This document shows, in pieces, positions 26,233 through 36,817 of a stretch of DNA of 64,000 nucleotides. Position numbers and translations under genes: made by a program. Within the stretch, counting starts at the first letter, position 1. Each line of letters begins with the position of its first letter. The stretch lies in the NCBI GenBank assembly GCA_030429495.1, contig JAUIFH010000001.1:310001-374000 (forward strand), in the 5' to 3' direction. Under the pieces are notes generated by a model that did not search any database, had not been told where the DNA came from, and worked only from the letters and a program-made list of their open reading frames with translations. The DNA comes from Alphaproteobacteria bacterium. GTDB lineage: Bacteria > Pseudomonadota > Alphaproteobacteria > Rhodobacterales > Rhodobacteraceae.

Positions 26233-26267
26233 CTCTTGATCCTCTGAGGCTGGCGCCCGTTGGTCCT

Positions 26268-26921
26268 TCAAAGCCGGAAGGGCCGCTGAGCCTCGAACCC
26301 GGTCAGCACCGGTGCCGATGCGTTGAACGCGAAGCGCCATGTCATGCGGCCATCGCTCTTGTGTCCGATCCGGCACATGCCGAGCGCGCCGTCCATGAAC
26401 AGGCATGCGATGCGGCCGCCTTCCTTGAGTTGATCGAGGATCGCGTCGGGAATGGTTTCCGCCGCGCCCTGAACCGCGATCACGTCATAGGGTCCGTGCT
26501 TGGGCGCACCTGCCGCCAGCGGCCCTTCGATGACGGCGGCATTGTCGGCCCCGGCCTGGGCCAGCCGCTCTTCGGCCTGCTGGGCAAGGCCGGCATCCTC
26601 CTCGACCGCGACGACGGCTTCGGCCATGCGCGCGATGATGGCGGTCGAATATCCGAGCCCACAGCCGAGATCGAGAACGAGATCGTGCGGCTGGATGTCG
26701 AGCGTGTCGAGCATCTTCGCGAGGGTCCGCGCCTCCAGCATCACACGACCGCCGCCGATATCGATATTGCCGCCGACATAGGCCGCTTCGCGCTTGCTGC
26801 TGGGCACGAACGCCTCGCGCGGCACGCTCAGCATGGCCTCGATGATAGGGAACTTCGTCACGTCGTTCGGCCGCACCTGAGTGTCGACCATCATCGTACG
26901 GCGGACGGCAAAATCAATCAT
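26268..26921 (-). CDS. pcm: Protein-L-isoaspartate O-methyltransferase family protein
   Basis: 217 residues. The SAM-binding core is clear: [19 protein letters not shown] (motif I), [18 protein letters not shown], and [28 protein letters not shown]. The front part [18 protein letters not shown] and [19 protein letters not shown] fits the PCMT family branch common in Rhodobacterales next to tolC. It would repair isoaspartyl residues, but this branch has an altered substrate loop, so the activity is uncertain. ATG 26921 is chosen; GTG 26930 would add three residues. Confidence 0.85.
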   Translation of the reverse strand: MIDFAVRRTMMVDTQVRPNDVTKFPIIEAMLSVPREAFVPSSKREAAYVGGNIDIGGGRVMLEARTLAKMLDTLDIQPHDLVLDLGCGLGYSTAIIARMAEAVVAVEEDAGLAQQAEERLAQAGADNAAVIEGPLAAGAPKHGPYDVIAVQGAAETIPDAILDQLKEGGRIACLFMDGALGMCRIGHKSDGRMTWRFAFNASAPVLTGFEAQRPFRL

Positions 26922-27037
26922 GTGCGGCACTCATGGATGGGGTATCGGGCTTTATGACGTCTTGCCATATTCCGGTGGGGGGGGCAACGGGTCAGGACGC
27001 CGCGCCGGCACCGGCGTCAGGCCCGAAGCCGCTCTGG

Positions 27038-27799
27038 TCAGAGGTATCCGTCAGCCCGGAAACTCAGGTGCTGGGACTTCCCGATGATCAGGTGGTCGTG
27101 CAGTACGATACCCATGACAGAAGCGGCATCCTGAACCTGCCCGGTCATGGTGATGTCCTGCTGCGAGGGGGTGGGATCGCCGGACGGGTGGTTGTGGACG
27201 AGGATGATCGCGCTGGCGTTCAGCTCAAGCGCCCGCTTGACCACCTCGCGCGGATAGACCGGGACGTGGTCGACCGTGCCGCGCGCCTGCTCCTCGTCGG
27301 CGACAAGCACGTTCTTGCGGTCGAGATAGAGGACGCGGAACTGTTCGGTCTCGCGGTGGGCCATGGCGGTCTGGCAATAGTCCAGCAACGTTTGCCACGA
27401 CGACAGCACGGTTCGGTTCATCACCTTCGCCCGTGCCAGCCGGTGCGCGGCTGCCTCGACGATCTTCAGTTCCTGGATGACGGCGTCGCCTGCGCCGTGA
27501 ACCTCGGCAAGACGCGCGGGCGGGGCTGACAGTACACGATTGAAATCGCCGAACACCTCAAGCAGCCGTGCCACGAGCGGTTTCACGTCCTGGCGGGGGA
27601 TTGCCCGGAAGAGGACAAGCTCCAGCAGTTCGTAATCCGGCATCGCCGTTGCGCCGCCTTCCATGAAGCGGGCGCGAAGCCGCTTCCTGTGGTCCCGGAT
27701 ATAGGAGGGAAGGCGGCCGGAAGGCAAAGCTGCCTCAACCGCCTCATCGTCCTGGAAGAGCGGCATCGGGGCTTCGTGGAGGGCGGGAGCGGGACGCAT
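27038..27799 (-). CDS. radC: RadC/JAB-domain protein
   Basis: About 253 residues. The C-terminal MPN/JAB domain has the metal site with a catalytic Glu upstream (VVKRALELNASAIILVHNHPSG) and HNHPSGDPTPSQQD (JAMM: H-x-H-x7-S-x2-D). A UPF0758-type helix-hairpin-helix region precedes it (LLELVLFRAIPRQDVKPLARL-like, and LAEVHGAGDAVIQELKI). RadC proteins were once linked to repair, and in Rhodobacterales radC is grouped with CtrA-controlled DNA-uptake genes. The start is uncertain (27820, 27799 or 27766); 27799 is used. A CtrA-type TTAACCAT lies just upstream. Confidence 0.85.
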   Translation of the reverse strand: MRPAPALHEAPMPLFQDDEAVEAALPSGRLPSYIRDHRKRLRARFMEGGATAMPDYELLELVLFRAIPRQDVKPLVARLLEVFGDFNRVLSAPPARLAEVHGAGDAVIQELKIVEAAAHRLARAKVMNRTVLSSWQTLLDYCQTAMAHRETEQFRVLYLDRKNVLVADEEQARGTVDHVPVYPREVVKRALELNASAIILVHNHPSGDPTPSQQDITMTGQVQDAASVMGIVLHDHLIIGKSQHLSFRADGYL

Positions 27800-27829
27800 G
27801 CGCGAAGCATCGCGCGGCATGGTGAAGGA

Positions 27830-27837
27830 ATGGTTAA
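27830..27837 (-). promoter_or_regulatory. CtrA half-site TTAACCAT upstream of radC
   Basis: The octamer TTAACCAT, read on the minus strand toward radC, lies 30 bases before the 27799 start. TTAACCAT is the CtrA half-site reported upstream of competence-related genes, including radC, in Rhodobacterales. It is a single 8-base match, so chance cannot be excluded. Confidence 0.5.
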
Positions 27838-27944
27838 CCGGTGCGCCTTCACCGGCCCGCGGGGAGTGTCCGCCCCAAACGCAGAAGGCGCGGCCTGAAC
27901 GGCCGCGCCTTCCCGGTTTCACGGAGCACCAGTCGGCCGGCGGG

Positions 27945-29099
27945 TCAACTCTTCATGCCGTCCCAGAAATTCTTGACCTTCGAGAAGAACGTCGACCCTT
28001 CGGGGTTGTTGTCCTTGCTGAGTTGTTCAAACTCGCGCAGCAGTTCCTTTTGCCGACTGGTCAGGTTAACCGGCGTTTCCACCGCGACCTCGATCAGCAT
28101 GTCGCCCGTTCCGCCGCCGCGCAGTGCCGGCATACCCTTGCCGCGCAGCCGCATCTGTTTGCCGGTCTGGGTTCCGGATGGAACTTTGACTTTGGACCGC
28201 CCACCGTCGATCGTCGGCACTTCGACATCGCCGCCGAGAACCGCCGCCGTCATCGCCACCGGCACGCGACAATAGAGGTTGACGCCGTCACGCTGGAACA
28301 GTGCGTGTTCCCGGACCTCGATGAAGATATAGAGGTCGCCTGAAGGCCCGCCGCGCATCCCGGCCTCGCCCTCCCCGGCAAGCCGGATGCGGGTGCCGGT
28401 CTCCACCCCGGCAGGGATGTTGACCGAAAGCTGGCGTTCCTTCTCCGTCCGTCCGGCGCCGTGGCAGGACTTGCAGGGGTTCTTGATCCGCTGGCCGAGT
28501 CCGCCGCAGGTCGGGCAGGTGCGCTCGACCGTGAAGAAGCCCTGCTGCGCCCGAACCTTGCCCATGCCGGAACAGGTCGGACAGGTTTCGGGCTCCGCCC
28601 CGCCTTCGGCCCCGGTGCCGTTGCAGGCGCCGCAGGCGATGGAGGTCGGGACGGTGATCGACTTCTGCACGCCGGAAAAGGCCTCTTCCAGCGTCACGCG
28701 CAGGTTGTAGCGCAGATCCGAGCCGCGCTGCGCACGTTGCCGTCCGCCGGCACCGCCGCGCCCGCCCATGAAGTCGCCGAACAGATCCTCGAACACGTCC
28801 GAAAACGCGCTCGCGAAGTCGCCCTGCTGACCGTAGCCGTGCGCCCCTCCGCGCGGTCCGCCACCCATTCCGCCCTCGAAGGCGGCATGGCCGAAGCGAT
28901 CGTAGGCGGCCTTGCGGGTGTCGTCCTTCAGGACGTCGTAGGCCTCGTTCGCTTCCTTGAACTGGGATTCCGCGTCGGGATTGTCCTTGTTGCGGTCGGG
29001 ATGAAGTTCCTTGGCCTTCTTGCGATAGGCCTTCTTGATCTCTTCGGCGGACGCGCCGCGCGATACGCCGAGGACATCGTAATAGTCGCGTTTCGCCAT
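27945..29099 (-). CDS. dnaJ: Chaperone DnaJ (Hsp40)
   Basis: 384 residues with the full type I layout: J-domain with HPDRN ([18 protein letters not shown]), a Gly/Phe-rich region, four zinc-binding CxxCxGxG motifs ([32 protein letters not shown]) and the two C-terminal substrate-binding beta domains. It delivers unfolded clients to DnaK and stimulates its ATPase. ATG 29099 gives the standard start [11 protein letters not shown]. It lies 71 bases downstream of dnaK, in the same transcript. Confidence 0.98.
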   Translation of the reverse strand: MAKRDYYDVLGVSRGASAEEIKKAYRKKAKELHPDRNKDNPDAESQFKEANEAYDVLKDDTRKAAYDRFGHAAFEGGMGGGPRGGAHGYGQQGDFASAFSDVFEDLFGDFMGGRGGAGGRQRAQRGSDLRYNLRVTLEEAFSGVQKSITVPTSIACGACNGTGAEGGAEPETCPTCSGMGKVRAQQGFFTVERTCPTCGGLGQRIKNPCKSCHGAGRTEKERQLSVNIPAGVETGTRIRLAGEGEAGMRGGPSGDLYIFIEVREHALFQRDGVNLYCRVPVAMTAAVLGGDVEVPTIDGGRSKVKVPSGTQTGKQMRLRGKGMPALRGGGTGDMLIEVAVETPVNLTSRQKELLREFEQLSKDNNPEGSTFFSKVKNFWDGMKS

Positions 29100-29123
29100 T
29101 CCTGGTCCTCTCGGGGAACGCAC

Positions 29124-29153
29124 TGGCCGGCCCGACCAGGGTCAGGCCGGCCA
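29124..29153. other. Inverted repeat between dnaK and dnaJ
   Basis: TGGCCGGCC and GGCCGGCCA form perfect 9-base arms around a 12-base loop in the dnaK-dnaJ spacer. No T-tract follows on the minus strand. It may be a partial terminator or RNA-stability hairpin that lowers dnaJ expression relative to dnaK. Confidence 0.5.
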
Positions 29154-29170
29154 CGGAGTTCCCGGTCGCG

Positions 29171-31084
<1,914 letters not shown>

Positions 31085-31196
31085 ATGTTGTACCTTTCCT
31101 TCGGCGATGATGTGGCGCCAGATCCGATTGCGGCCTCTGGCCCCGATCCCAAGATTTCGGCCGGGACGCGAAACATCCCAAACCGGCTTCGAGGGG

Positions 31197-31226
31197 TATA
31201 TAAGGAGGGGAAATCTGCGCTGCAAG
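31197..31226 (-). promoter_or_regulatory. Heat-shock (RpoH/sigma-32) promoter of dnaKJ
   Basis: On the minus strand CTTG (31223-31226) is followed by exactly 17 bases and then CCTTATATA (31205-31197). This fits the alphaproteobacterial RpoH consensus CTTG-N17/18-CYTATNT. The transcript would start near 31190, giving a leader of about 100 bases before dnaK. Confidence 0.85.
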
Positions 31227-31258
31227 CGCTCTGAGAGCATTAAAAACAGGGACAATCC

Positions 31259-31903
31259 TTGGAAAACCGCCCCGCTCCTTCCGTATCGTCAGACCGTGTC
31301 CGGCCGACGACGGTGATCGGCGGCGCAGAGTTGTTCGCGGGCCTGTTCGACATGGACGCGCAGGCGGCAATCGTCAGCGATCTGCGCGCGGTCGTGGCGG
31401 CGGCGCCGCTCTTCTCACCTTTGACGCCATGGGGCAAACCGATGTCCGTGCGGATGACTTCGGCGGGAAAATATGGCTGGTTTTCCGATCGCAATGGCTA
31501 CCGCTATTCGGAGCACCATCCCGATGGACAAAGCTGGCCGCCGATCCCTGCTCGGATTCTGGCGCTGTGGCACCGGCTCGTGTCGGACGAGCGCGATCCG
31601 GATTGCTGCCTGGTGAACTTCTACGGGGAAGGCGCGAGGATGGGGTTGCATCAGGATCGCGACGAGGCGGATTTTCGCTGGCCGGTCCTGTCGGTCAGCC
31701 TCGGCGACGACGCACGTTTCCGCATCGGCGGAACGGTGCGCGGTGGAAAGACCGAGAGTGTCTGGCTCCGGTCGGGGGATGTGCTAGTCCTCGGTGGCGC
31801 GGCGCGGCTTGCCTATCACGGGATCGACCGGATCGCGCCGGGGACGTCCACGCTTCTGCCGAAGGGCGGGCGGATCAACCTGACGCTGCGCGTCGTAGAC
31901 TAA
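31259..31903 (+). CDS. alkB: AlkB-type Fe(II)/2OG DNA/RNA demethylase
   Basis: About 214 residues. Motifs line up with E. coli Alk[14 protein letters not shown] (substrate loop), [21 protein letters not shown] with the HxD iron ligands, [32 protein letters not shown] with the distal His, and RINLTLR with the 2OG arginine. AlkB removes alkyl groups such as 1-methyladenine and 3-methylcytosine. A TTG start at 31259 is used because AGGGA lies 6 bases upstream; GTG 31313 would start directly at the fold and is the alternative. It is divergent from dnaK, and the RpoH promoter lies just outside it. Confidence 0.9.
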   Translation: MENRPAPSVSSDRVRPTTVIGGAELFAGLFDMDAQAAIVSDLRAVVAAAPLFSPLTPWGKPMSVRMTSAGKYGWFSDRNGYRYSEHHPDGQSWPPIPARILALWHRLVSDERDPDCCLVNFYGEGARMGLHQDRDEADFRWPVLSVSLGDDARFRIGGTVRGGKTESVWLRSGDVLVLGGAARLAYHGIDRIAPGTSTLLPKGGRINLTLRVVD

Positions 31904-31943
31904 AGCGCTTCTGGTTCATGGTTCTAGCGAAACCGGAAACGCC

Positions 31944-32765
31944 CTAGCGCCCGGCCCCCCAGCTGATCGAGACGCGCCGACGGGTAAAGAACTCTCCCAT
32001 CAGGCCGAGCATGAGAAGCACGATCGTCACGTAGAGGGCATAGGAGATGGAGCTTTTCTGCGGGTAGTAGTTTATGAACGCATATCCCCGTGCCTGATCG
32101 ATGATGTGGAACAGCGGGTTCCAGTCGAACATCTGAAGCATCTTGTAGGTCAGCGTATTCGCTACGAACATCTTGCCGGACGCGAACATGTTGACCCTGA
32201 GGTAGAACTTGCTCGCCAGTCCGACAAATCCCGGCCACCAGGGCTTGAGCGCGAGCACGACCATCCCCACGCCGATGCCGTTCAGCCAGGCAAGCAGAAG
32301 CATCCCCAATGCGCCGATCGGGTCATAGATTTCAACCCTGCCGAACGCCATCTGGTATACGCCGAGGACGACGGTGATCGACAGTATCTGCGTGTATAGG
32401 GAGGCGAGCGCGGACGAGCAGATCGCGATGGCAGTGTTCATCGGCGCGTGCTGCATCATCGCCGATGTCGGTCCTTCCGCGCCGGCGACTGCGCCCATGG
32501 TCTTGGCGTTCGTCATGAACATAAAGACGCCCGACATGAGGTAGACGACGAAATCGCCGCGTATGGCGGTGGATCGCATCCCCAGTACCATCGACATGAT
32601 GTAGAAGACGCCGATGAAAAGGACCGTCTGGAAAATGTTCATCAGCAGCCCGATCATCGCGTTGCGATAACCCTTGCGGATCGAGCGCACAGTATTGTGG
32701 TAGATCAGCTCAAGGATCGTGAGGGCTGAGTTCAGCCCGGTTTTCCGCACCTCGACCTTGAACAT
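31944..32765 (-). CDS. ABC-2 type permease, capsule/polysaccharide exporter (KpsM-like)
   Basis: 273 residues with about six membrane segments and the ABC-2 layout: an amphipathic N-terminal part (ELIYHNTVRSIRKGYRNAMIG), hydrophobic helices, and the short NPLFHIIDQARGYAF loop before the last helix that is typical of polysaccharide exporters. KpsM pairs with the ATPase KpsT to export capsule. No KpsT-like gene is adjacent: alkB is on one side and cysQ, divergent, on the other. An ATPase must be encoded elsewhere if it works as an exporter. Confidence 0.75.
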   Translation of the reverse strand: MFKVEVRKTGLNSALTILELIYHNTVRSIRKGYRNAMIGLLMNIFQTVLFIGVFYIMSMVLGMRSTAIRGDFVVYLMSGVFMFMTNAKTMGAVAGAEGPTSAMMQHAPMNTAIAICSSALASLYTQILSITVVLGVYQMAFGRVEIYDPIGALGMLLLAWLNGIGVGMVVLALKPWWPGFVGLASKFYLRVNMFASGKMFVANTLTYKMLQMFDWNPLFHIIDQARGYAFINYYPQKSSISYALYVTIVLLMLGLMGEFFTRRRVSISWGAGR

Positions 32766-32813
32766 GCTGCCTGCCGTTGTCGCTGCGACCTGGTGGTTTG
32801 TTGCACGGAAACC

Positions 32814-32842
32814 TTGCCGTTCCTTTAGCGCGCAATCATAAG
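32814..32842 (+). promoter_or_regulatory. Possible sigma-70 promoter of cysQ
   Basis: TTGCCG, a 17-base spacer and CATAAG lie 46 bases before the cysQ start, in the divergent space to the export permease. Each hexamer is an imperfect match, so the call is tentative. Confidence 0.3.
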
Positions 32843-32887
32843 GTTATCGGCCCCGCCGATCAACCGGACGACTGCGAGGAGAGAAAA

Positions 32888-33685
32888 GTGGACTTTGAAC
32901 GCCTGACGATGGTGATGCGGCGCCTTGCGCTTGAGGCGGGCGACCGGATCATGGAGATCTACGAGGCCGACGATTTCGACGTGCGGTCGAAGTCCGATGA
33001 AAGCCCGGTGACGGAAGCGGACGAGGCCGCGGACGCGCTGATCTCGGAAGGCCTCGCCGAGGCGTTCCCGTCGGTGCCGCTCGTGACCGAAGAACAGGCC
33101 GGAAGTCACGGGCAGTCGGTGTCCACGTTCCTGATCGTCGATCCGCTTGACGGCACCAAGGAATTCATCAAAAGGCGCGGCGATTTCACCGTGAACATCG
33201 CCTATGTCGAGAACGGCGCGCCGCTGCGCGGCGTCGTCTACGCGCCGGCGAAGGGCCGGCTCTTCTACACGCTTTCCGACGGGCGGTCGGTCGAGGAAAC
33301 CGGCCCGTTCGACAAAGACGCGGCCGGTGAACAGGTGCCGATAGCAGTGTCGATGCCTGACAATCGCGGGTTGGTGGTTGTCGCGTCGAAATCGCACCGG
33401 GATCAGGCAACCGACGATTATATCGCCCGCTATGCGGTCCGCGACATGACCAGCGCCGGGTCGAGCCTGAAATTCTGCCTTGTCGCGACGGGCGAGGCGG
33501 ACCTCTATCCGCGTCTGGGCCGAACGATGGAATGGGACACGGCGGCCGGGGACGCTGTGCTGCGGGGCGCGGGGGGCGAGGTTGTCCGCTTCGACGATCA
33601 CACGGCGTTCACCTACGGAAAGCCGGGTTTCGAGAATCCCTTCTTCATCGCCTATTCGCCCGGCGTGCTTCTGGTGAAGGAATGA
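32888..33685 (+). CDS. cysQ: 3'(2'),5'-bisphosphate nucleotidase CysQ
   Basis: 265 residues of the inositol-phosphatase superfamily with the CysQ variants: VTEEQ, LIVDPLDGTKEFIKRRGDFTVNIA (the DPLDGTKEF form marks CysQ rather than SuhB) and MEWDTAAGDAVLRGAGG. It hydrolyses 3'-phosphoadenosine-5'-phosphate, the by-product of sulfotransferases and PAPS reductase. A GTG start at 32888 has GAGGAGA about 5 bases upstream. It overlaps kdsB by 4 bases, and a PAPS-type sulfotransferase lies 6 kb downstream on the same strand, which suggests a link to glycan sulfation. Confidence 0.92.
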   Translation: MDFERLTMVMRRLALEAGDRIMEIYEADDFDVRSKSDESPVTEADEAADALISEGLAEAFPSVPLVTEEQAGSHGQSVSTFLIVDPLDGTKEFIKRRGDFTVNIAYVENGAPLRGVVYAPAKGRLFYTLSDGRSVEETGPFDKDAAGEQVPIAVSMPDNRGLVVVASKSHRDQATDDYIARYAVRDMTSAGSSLKFCLVATGEADLYPRLGRTMEWDTAAGDAVLRGAGGEVVRFDDHTAFTYGKPGFENPFFIAYSPGVLLVKE

Positions 33686-34482
33686 GCGTTCTCATCGTCA
33701 TTCCCGCCCGCTACGCGTCCAGCCGTTATCCGGGAAAGCCGCTGGTCACGCTGAAAGGTGCCGACGGTCAGGTCCGGTCCCTGATCCAGCGCAGCTGGGA
33801 AGCCGCGATGCAGGTGAGGGGTGTCGACCGTGTCGTTGTGGCGACGGATGACGAGCGGATCCGGGCTGCGGCGCAAGGCTTCGGTGCCGAGGTCGTCATG
33901 ACATCGGAGACGTGCCGGAACGGAACCGAACGCTGCGCGGAAGCCCATGCGGCGCTCGGGGGCGGATACGACATCGTCGTCAACCTTCAGGGCGACGCGC
34001 CGCTGACGCCACACTGGTTTGTCGAGGCCTTGATCGAGGGGCTGCACGCGGACCCGGAGGCGGATATCGCAACCCCGGTTCTGCGCTGCGATGGTCGCGC
34101 GCTGAACGGGTTTCTCGACGATCGCCGGGCCGACCGCGTCGGCGGCACGACCGCCGTCTTCGGTGGGGGGCAGCGTGCGCTTTATTTCTCAAAGGAAGTG
34201 ATCCCCTATACCGGCCGTCAGTACGGCGCGGACGACCTGACGCCGGTCTTTCACCATGTGGGCGTCTATGCCTACAGGCCGGTAGCGCTGGCCGCCTATC
34301 CGGGCTGGCCGCTCGGACCTCTGGAGACGCTCGAAGGGCTGGAGCAGCTGCGGTTCCTCGAACAGGGGCGCCCGGTCCTCTGCGTCGAGGTGGAGGCCCG
34401 CGGGCGCCAGTTCTGGGAGCTGAACAACCCCGAGGACGTTCCGCGAATCGAAGCGATGCTTTCCGAGATGGGAATGGCCTGA
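33682..34482 (+). CDS. kdsB: 3-deoxy-manno-octulosonate (Kdo) cytidylyltransferase family protein
   Basis: 266 residues. IVIPARYASSRYPGKPL is the CTP-binding loop of KdsB; RVVVATDDERI, VVNLQGDAP and the late HHVGVYAYR and PLETLEGLEQLRFLEQG motifs also match. KdsB couples CTP to Kdo for lipopolysaccharide or Kdo-containing capsule. It starts within the cysQ stop (ATGA). Capsule loci often carry their own KdsB (KpsU), so this may be a second copy beside a core lipopolysaccharide kdsB. Confidence 0.9.
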   Translation: MSVLIVIPARYASSRYPGKPLVTLKGADGQVRSLIQRSWEAAMQVRGVDRVVVATDDERIRAAAQGFGAEVVMTSETCRNGTERCAEAHAALGGGYDIVVNLQGDAPLTPHWFVEALIEGLHADPEADIATPVLRCDGRALNGFLDDRRADRVGGTTAVFGGGQRALYFSKEVIPYTGRQYGADDLTPVFHHVGVYAYRPVALAAYPGWPLGPLETLEGLEQLRFLEQGRPVLCVEVEARGRQFWELNNPEDVPRIEAMLSEMGMA

Positions 34483-34504
34483 CAGGTGCGCGCGGGCGCC
34501 TGTC
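34481..34504 (+). other. GC hairpin at the end of kdsB
   Basis: GACAGGTGC and GCGCCTGTC form a 9-base stem (one G-T wobble) starting at the kdsB stop codon. There is no clear T-tract, so it may be a weak terminator before the 235-base leader of galU. Confidence 0.4.
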
Positions 34505-34717
34505 CGTTCTGCGAGCGTGTCGGGAAAACCTGACTACAATCCATGACCTGTCGGGGATACCGTTGCCAAATCGGACCATATCCCGTCAGAAGTTAAGTCG
34601 AGGAAGCAAATATTCGGCATAAGCTTGTCCTCGTCGGTCGGGGTGGTCTTTAATGCCTGCCGTGGGCGTCGGGGGGCGACGGGGCGTGGCGGCCCCAGTT
34701 AGATTGATGGTGGTGGA

Positions 34718-35611
34718 ATGAAACGACGGGTCACAAAGGCGATCTTTCCTGTTGCCGGCCTGGGGACGCGGTTCCTGCCGGCAACCAAGTCGATCCCGAA
34801 AGAGATCATGACGCTCGTCGACCGGCCGTTGATCCAGTACGCGATCGACGAGGCCCGCGCTGCTGGCATCAAGGAATTCATCTTCGTGACCTCGCGCGGC
34901 AAGGGCGCGCTTGAAGACTACTTCGACCATGCCAACGAGCTTGAGGCGCATCTGAAGAAGTCCGGCAAGGAAGAGCTTCTGGAAACACTGCGGTCGACGA
35001 ACATGGAATCGGGCGCGATCGCTTATATCCGCCAGCACAAGGCGCTGGGCCTTGGTCACGCGGTGTGGTGCGCGCGCCGGCTGGTCGGCAACGAACCTTT
35101 CGCCGTGATCCTTCCCGATGACGTGATCGCTGCGGAAAAGCCGTGCCTTCAGCAGATGGTGGAAGCATACGCCGAAGTCGGCGGCAACATGGTTGCGGCC
35201 ATGGAAGTGCCGATGGACAAAGCGTCGTCCTACGGTGTTCTCGATATCAGCGATGACATGGGCGCCATGGTCTCGGTCAAGGGCATGGTGGAGAAACCGA
35301 AGGCGGAAGACGCACCTTCGAACCTTGCCGTGATCGGTCGCTATATCCTGTCGCCGCGGATCATGCAGACGCTCAACCGGATGAAATCGGGTGCGGGCGG
35401 GGAAATCCAGCTTACCGATGCCATTGCTGAAGAGATCCACAAAGGCGACAAGGTCTACGGGCTGCGGTTTCGCGGTCAGCGTTTCGATTGCGGCTCCAAG
35501 GCCGGTTTCCTTCAGGCGACGGTTGCGTTCGGTCTTGCCCGGGACGAGCTGCGCGATGAGTTCCAACAATTCCTCGCCAGCATGCTGGCGATCCGGAAGG
35601 CGGCCGAGTAA
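34718..35611 (+). CDS. galU: UTP--glucose-1-phosphate uridylyltransferase
   Basis: 297 residues. VFPVAGLGTRFLPATKSIPKE (here starting AIFPVAGLG) is the UTP-binding loop; KEIMTLVDRPLIQYAIDEA, ILPDDVI, GRYILSP, GAGGEIQLTDAI and FDCGSKAGFL are all GalU signatures. It makes UDP-glucose for exopolysaccharide, lipopolysaccharide and trehalose. It begins after a 235-base gap, so it probably has its own promoter, and lies 6 bases before galE. Confidence 0.97.
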   Translation: MKRRVTKAIFPVAGLGTRFLPATKSIPKEIMTLVDRPLIQYAIDEARAAGIKEFIFVTSRGKGALEDYFDHANELEAHLKKSGKEELLETLRSTNMESGAIAYIRQHKALGLGHAVWCARRLVGNEPFAVILPDDVIAAEKPCLQQMVEAYAEVGGNMVAAMEVPMDKASSYGVLDISDDMGAMVSVKGMVEKPKAEDAPSNLAVIGRYILSPRIMQTLNRMKSGAGGEIQLTDAIAEEIHKGDKVYGLRFRGQRFDCGSKAGFLQATVAFGLARDELRDEFQQFLASMLAIRKAAE

Positions 35612-35617
35612 GCCTGA

Positions 35618-36604
35618 ATGACACGACATGTTCTGGTCACTGGGGGCGCCGGCTATGTCGGCTCCCATGCCTGCAAGGCGTTGAAATCGGCCGGATATGT
35701 TCCCGTCACCTTCGATAACCTGGCGACCGGCTGGCGCGATGCCGTAAAGTTCGGCCCCTTCGAGGAGGGGGATCTGGCCGACCGCGCGCGTCTTGACGAG
35801 GTCTTCGCGCGCTGGCAGCCGGTCGCCGTGATGCACTTCGCCGCGATCAGCCTTGTCGGCGACGCGATGCGGGACCCGGGAACCTATTGGCGCGTCAACG
35901 TGCTCGGTGCGCTGAATCTGATCGAGGCGGCGCTGGCGGCGGAATGCCGCGACTTCGTCTTCTCCTCAACCTGCGCGACCTATGGCGATCAGGACGGCGT
36001 GGTCCTTGATGAGGATACACCACAGATGCCGCTCAACGCCTACGGCAAGTCGAAGCTCGCAATCGAGCAGATGCTGGGCGATTTCGGCGCGAGCCATGGC
36101 CTGAACTCGGTGATCTTCCGCTACTTCAACGTCGCGGGCGCCGACCCTGACGGGGAGGTCGGCGAATGGCACCGGCCCGAGACCCATCTGATCCCGCTGA
36201 TGCTTGACGCGATCGCCGGGGAGCGGCCGGCACTGACCGTCTTCGGGACCGACTATCCGACCCGCGACGGTACCTGCATCCGCGACTACGTGCATGTGAT
36301 GGACTTGGTGGACGCACATGTCGCGGGGTTGAAATGGCTTGAGGCGGGACAGGGGTCGCGCGCGTTCTGCCTTGGCACCGGAAACGGGTTTTCGGTCCGC
36401 GAGGTCATCGAACATTCTCGCGCGGTAACAAACCGGGACGTGCCGATCATCTATGGTCCGCGCCGTCCGGGCGATGCCGTCAGCCTCGTCTGCGGCAGCG
36501 AACGCGCGGTGTGCGAACTCGGCTGGCGCCCGGGCCGGTCAGAGCTTGCGACGATGATCGCGGATGCGTGGCGCTGGCACCAATCCGGCGGGTATGTGGC
36601 CTGA
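35618..36604 (+). CDS. galE: UDP-glucose 4-epimerase
   Basis: 328 residues. The Rossmann motif VTGGAGYVGSHACKAL, the S-x-CATYG stretch (SSTCATYGDQ), the catalytic Tyr-x3-Lys in NAYGKSKLAIEQML, RYFNVAGADPDG and RDYVHVMDL identify GalE. It interconverts UDP-glucose and UDP-galactose. It is tightly coupled to galU and upstream of two glycosyltransferases, so together they would supply UDP-hexoses to polysaccharide synthesis. Confidence 0.95.
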   Translation: MTRHVLVTGGAGYVGSHACKALKSAGYVPVTFDNLATGWRDAVKFGPFEEGDLADRARLDEVFARWQPVAVMHFAAISLVGDAMRDPGTYWRVNVLGALNLIEAALAAECRDFVFSSTCATYGDQDGVVLDEDTPQMPLNAYGKSKLAIEQMLGDFGASHGLNSVIFRYFNVAGADPDGEVGEWHRPETHLIPLMLDAIAGERPALTVFGTDYPTRDGTCIRDYVHVMDLVDAHVAGLKWLEAGQGSRAFCLGTGNGFSVREVIEHSRAVTNRDVPIIYGPRRPGDAVSLVCGSERAVCELGWRPGRSELATMIADAWRWHQSGGYVA

Positions 36605-36817
36605 CCCCGAGGACAGTTGCCTAACCTGTCGCAATAGAACGGGTTTCCCCGGCAGGGCGCGATTTCTAGGCGGTTTACCAAAGGCGGTCCGCCCTGTATC
36701 CTCGCCGCGATGTGGCGTCCGGCCGGGCGATCGCGTTGGGGATATCGCAACTTGGGCTTACTACCGTCGCGATAAACGGAAACCTGCCGGCGTGGGCCCG
36801 GCGGCGAAAGGATCGGA

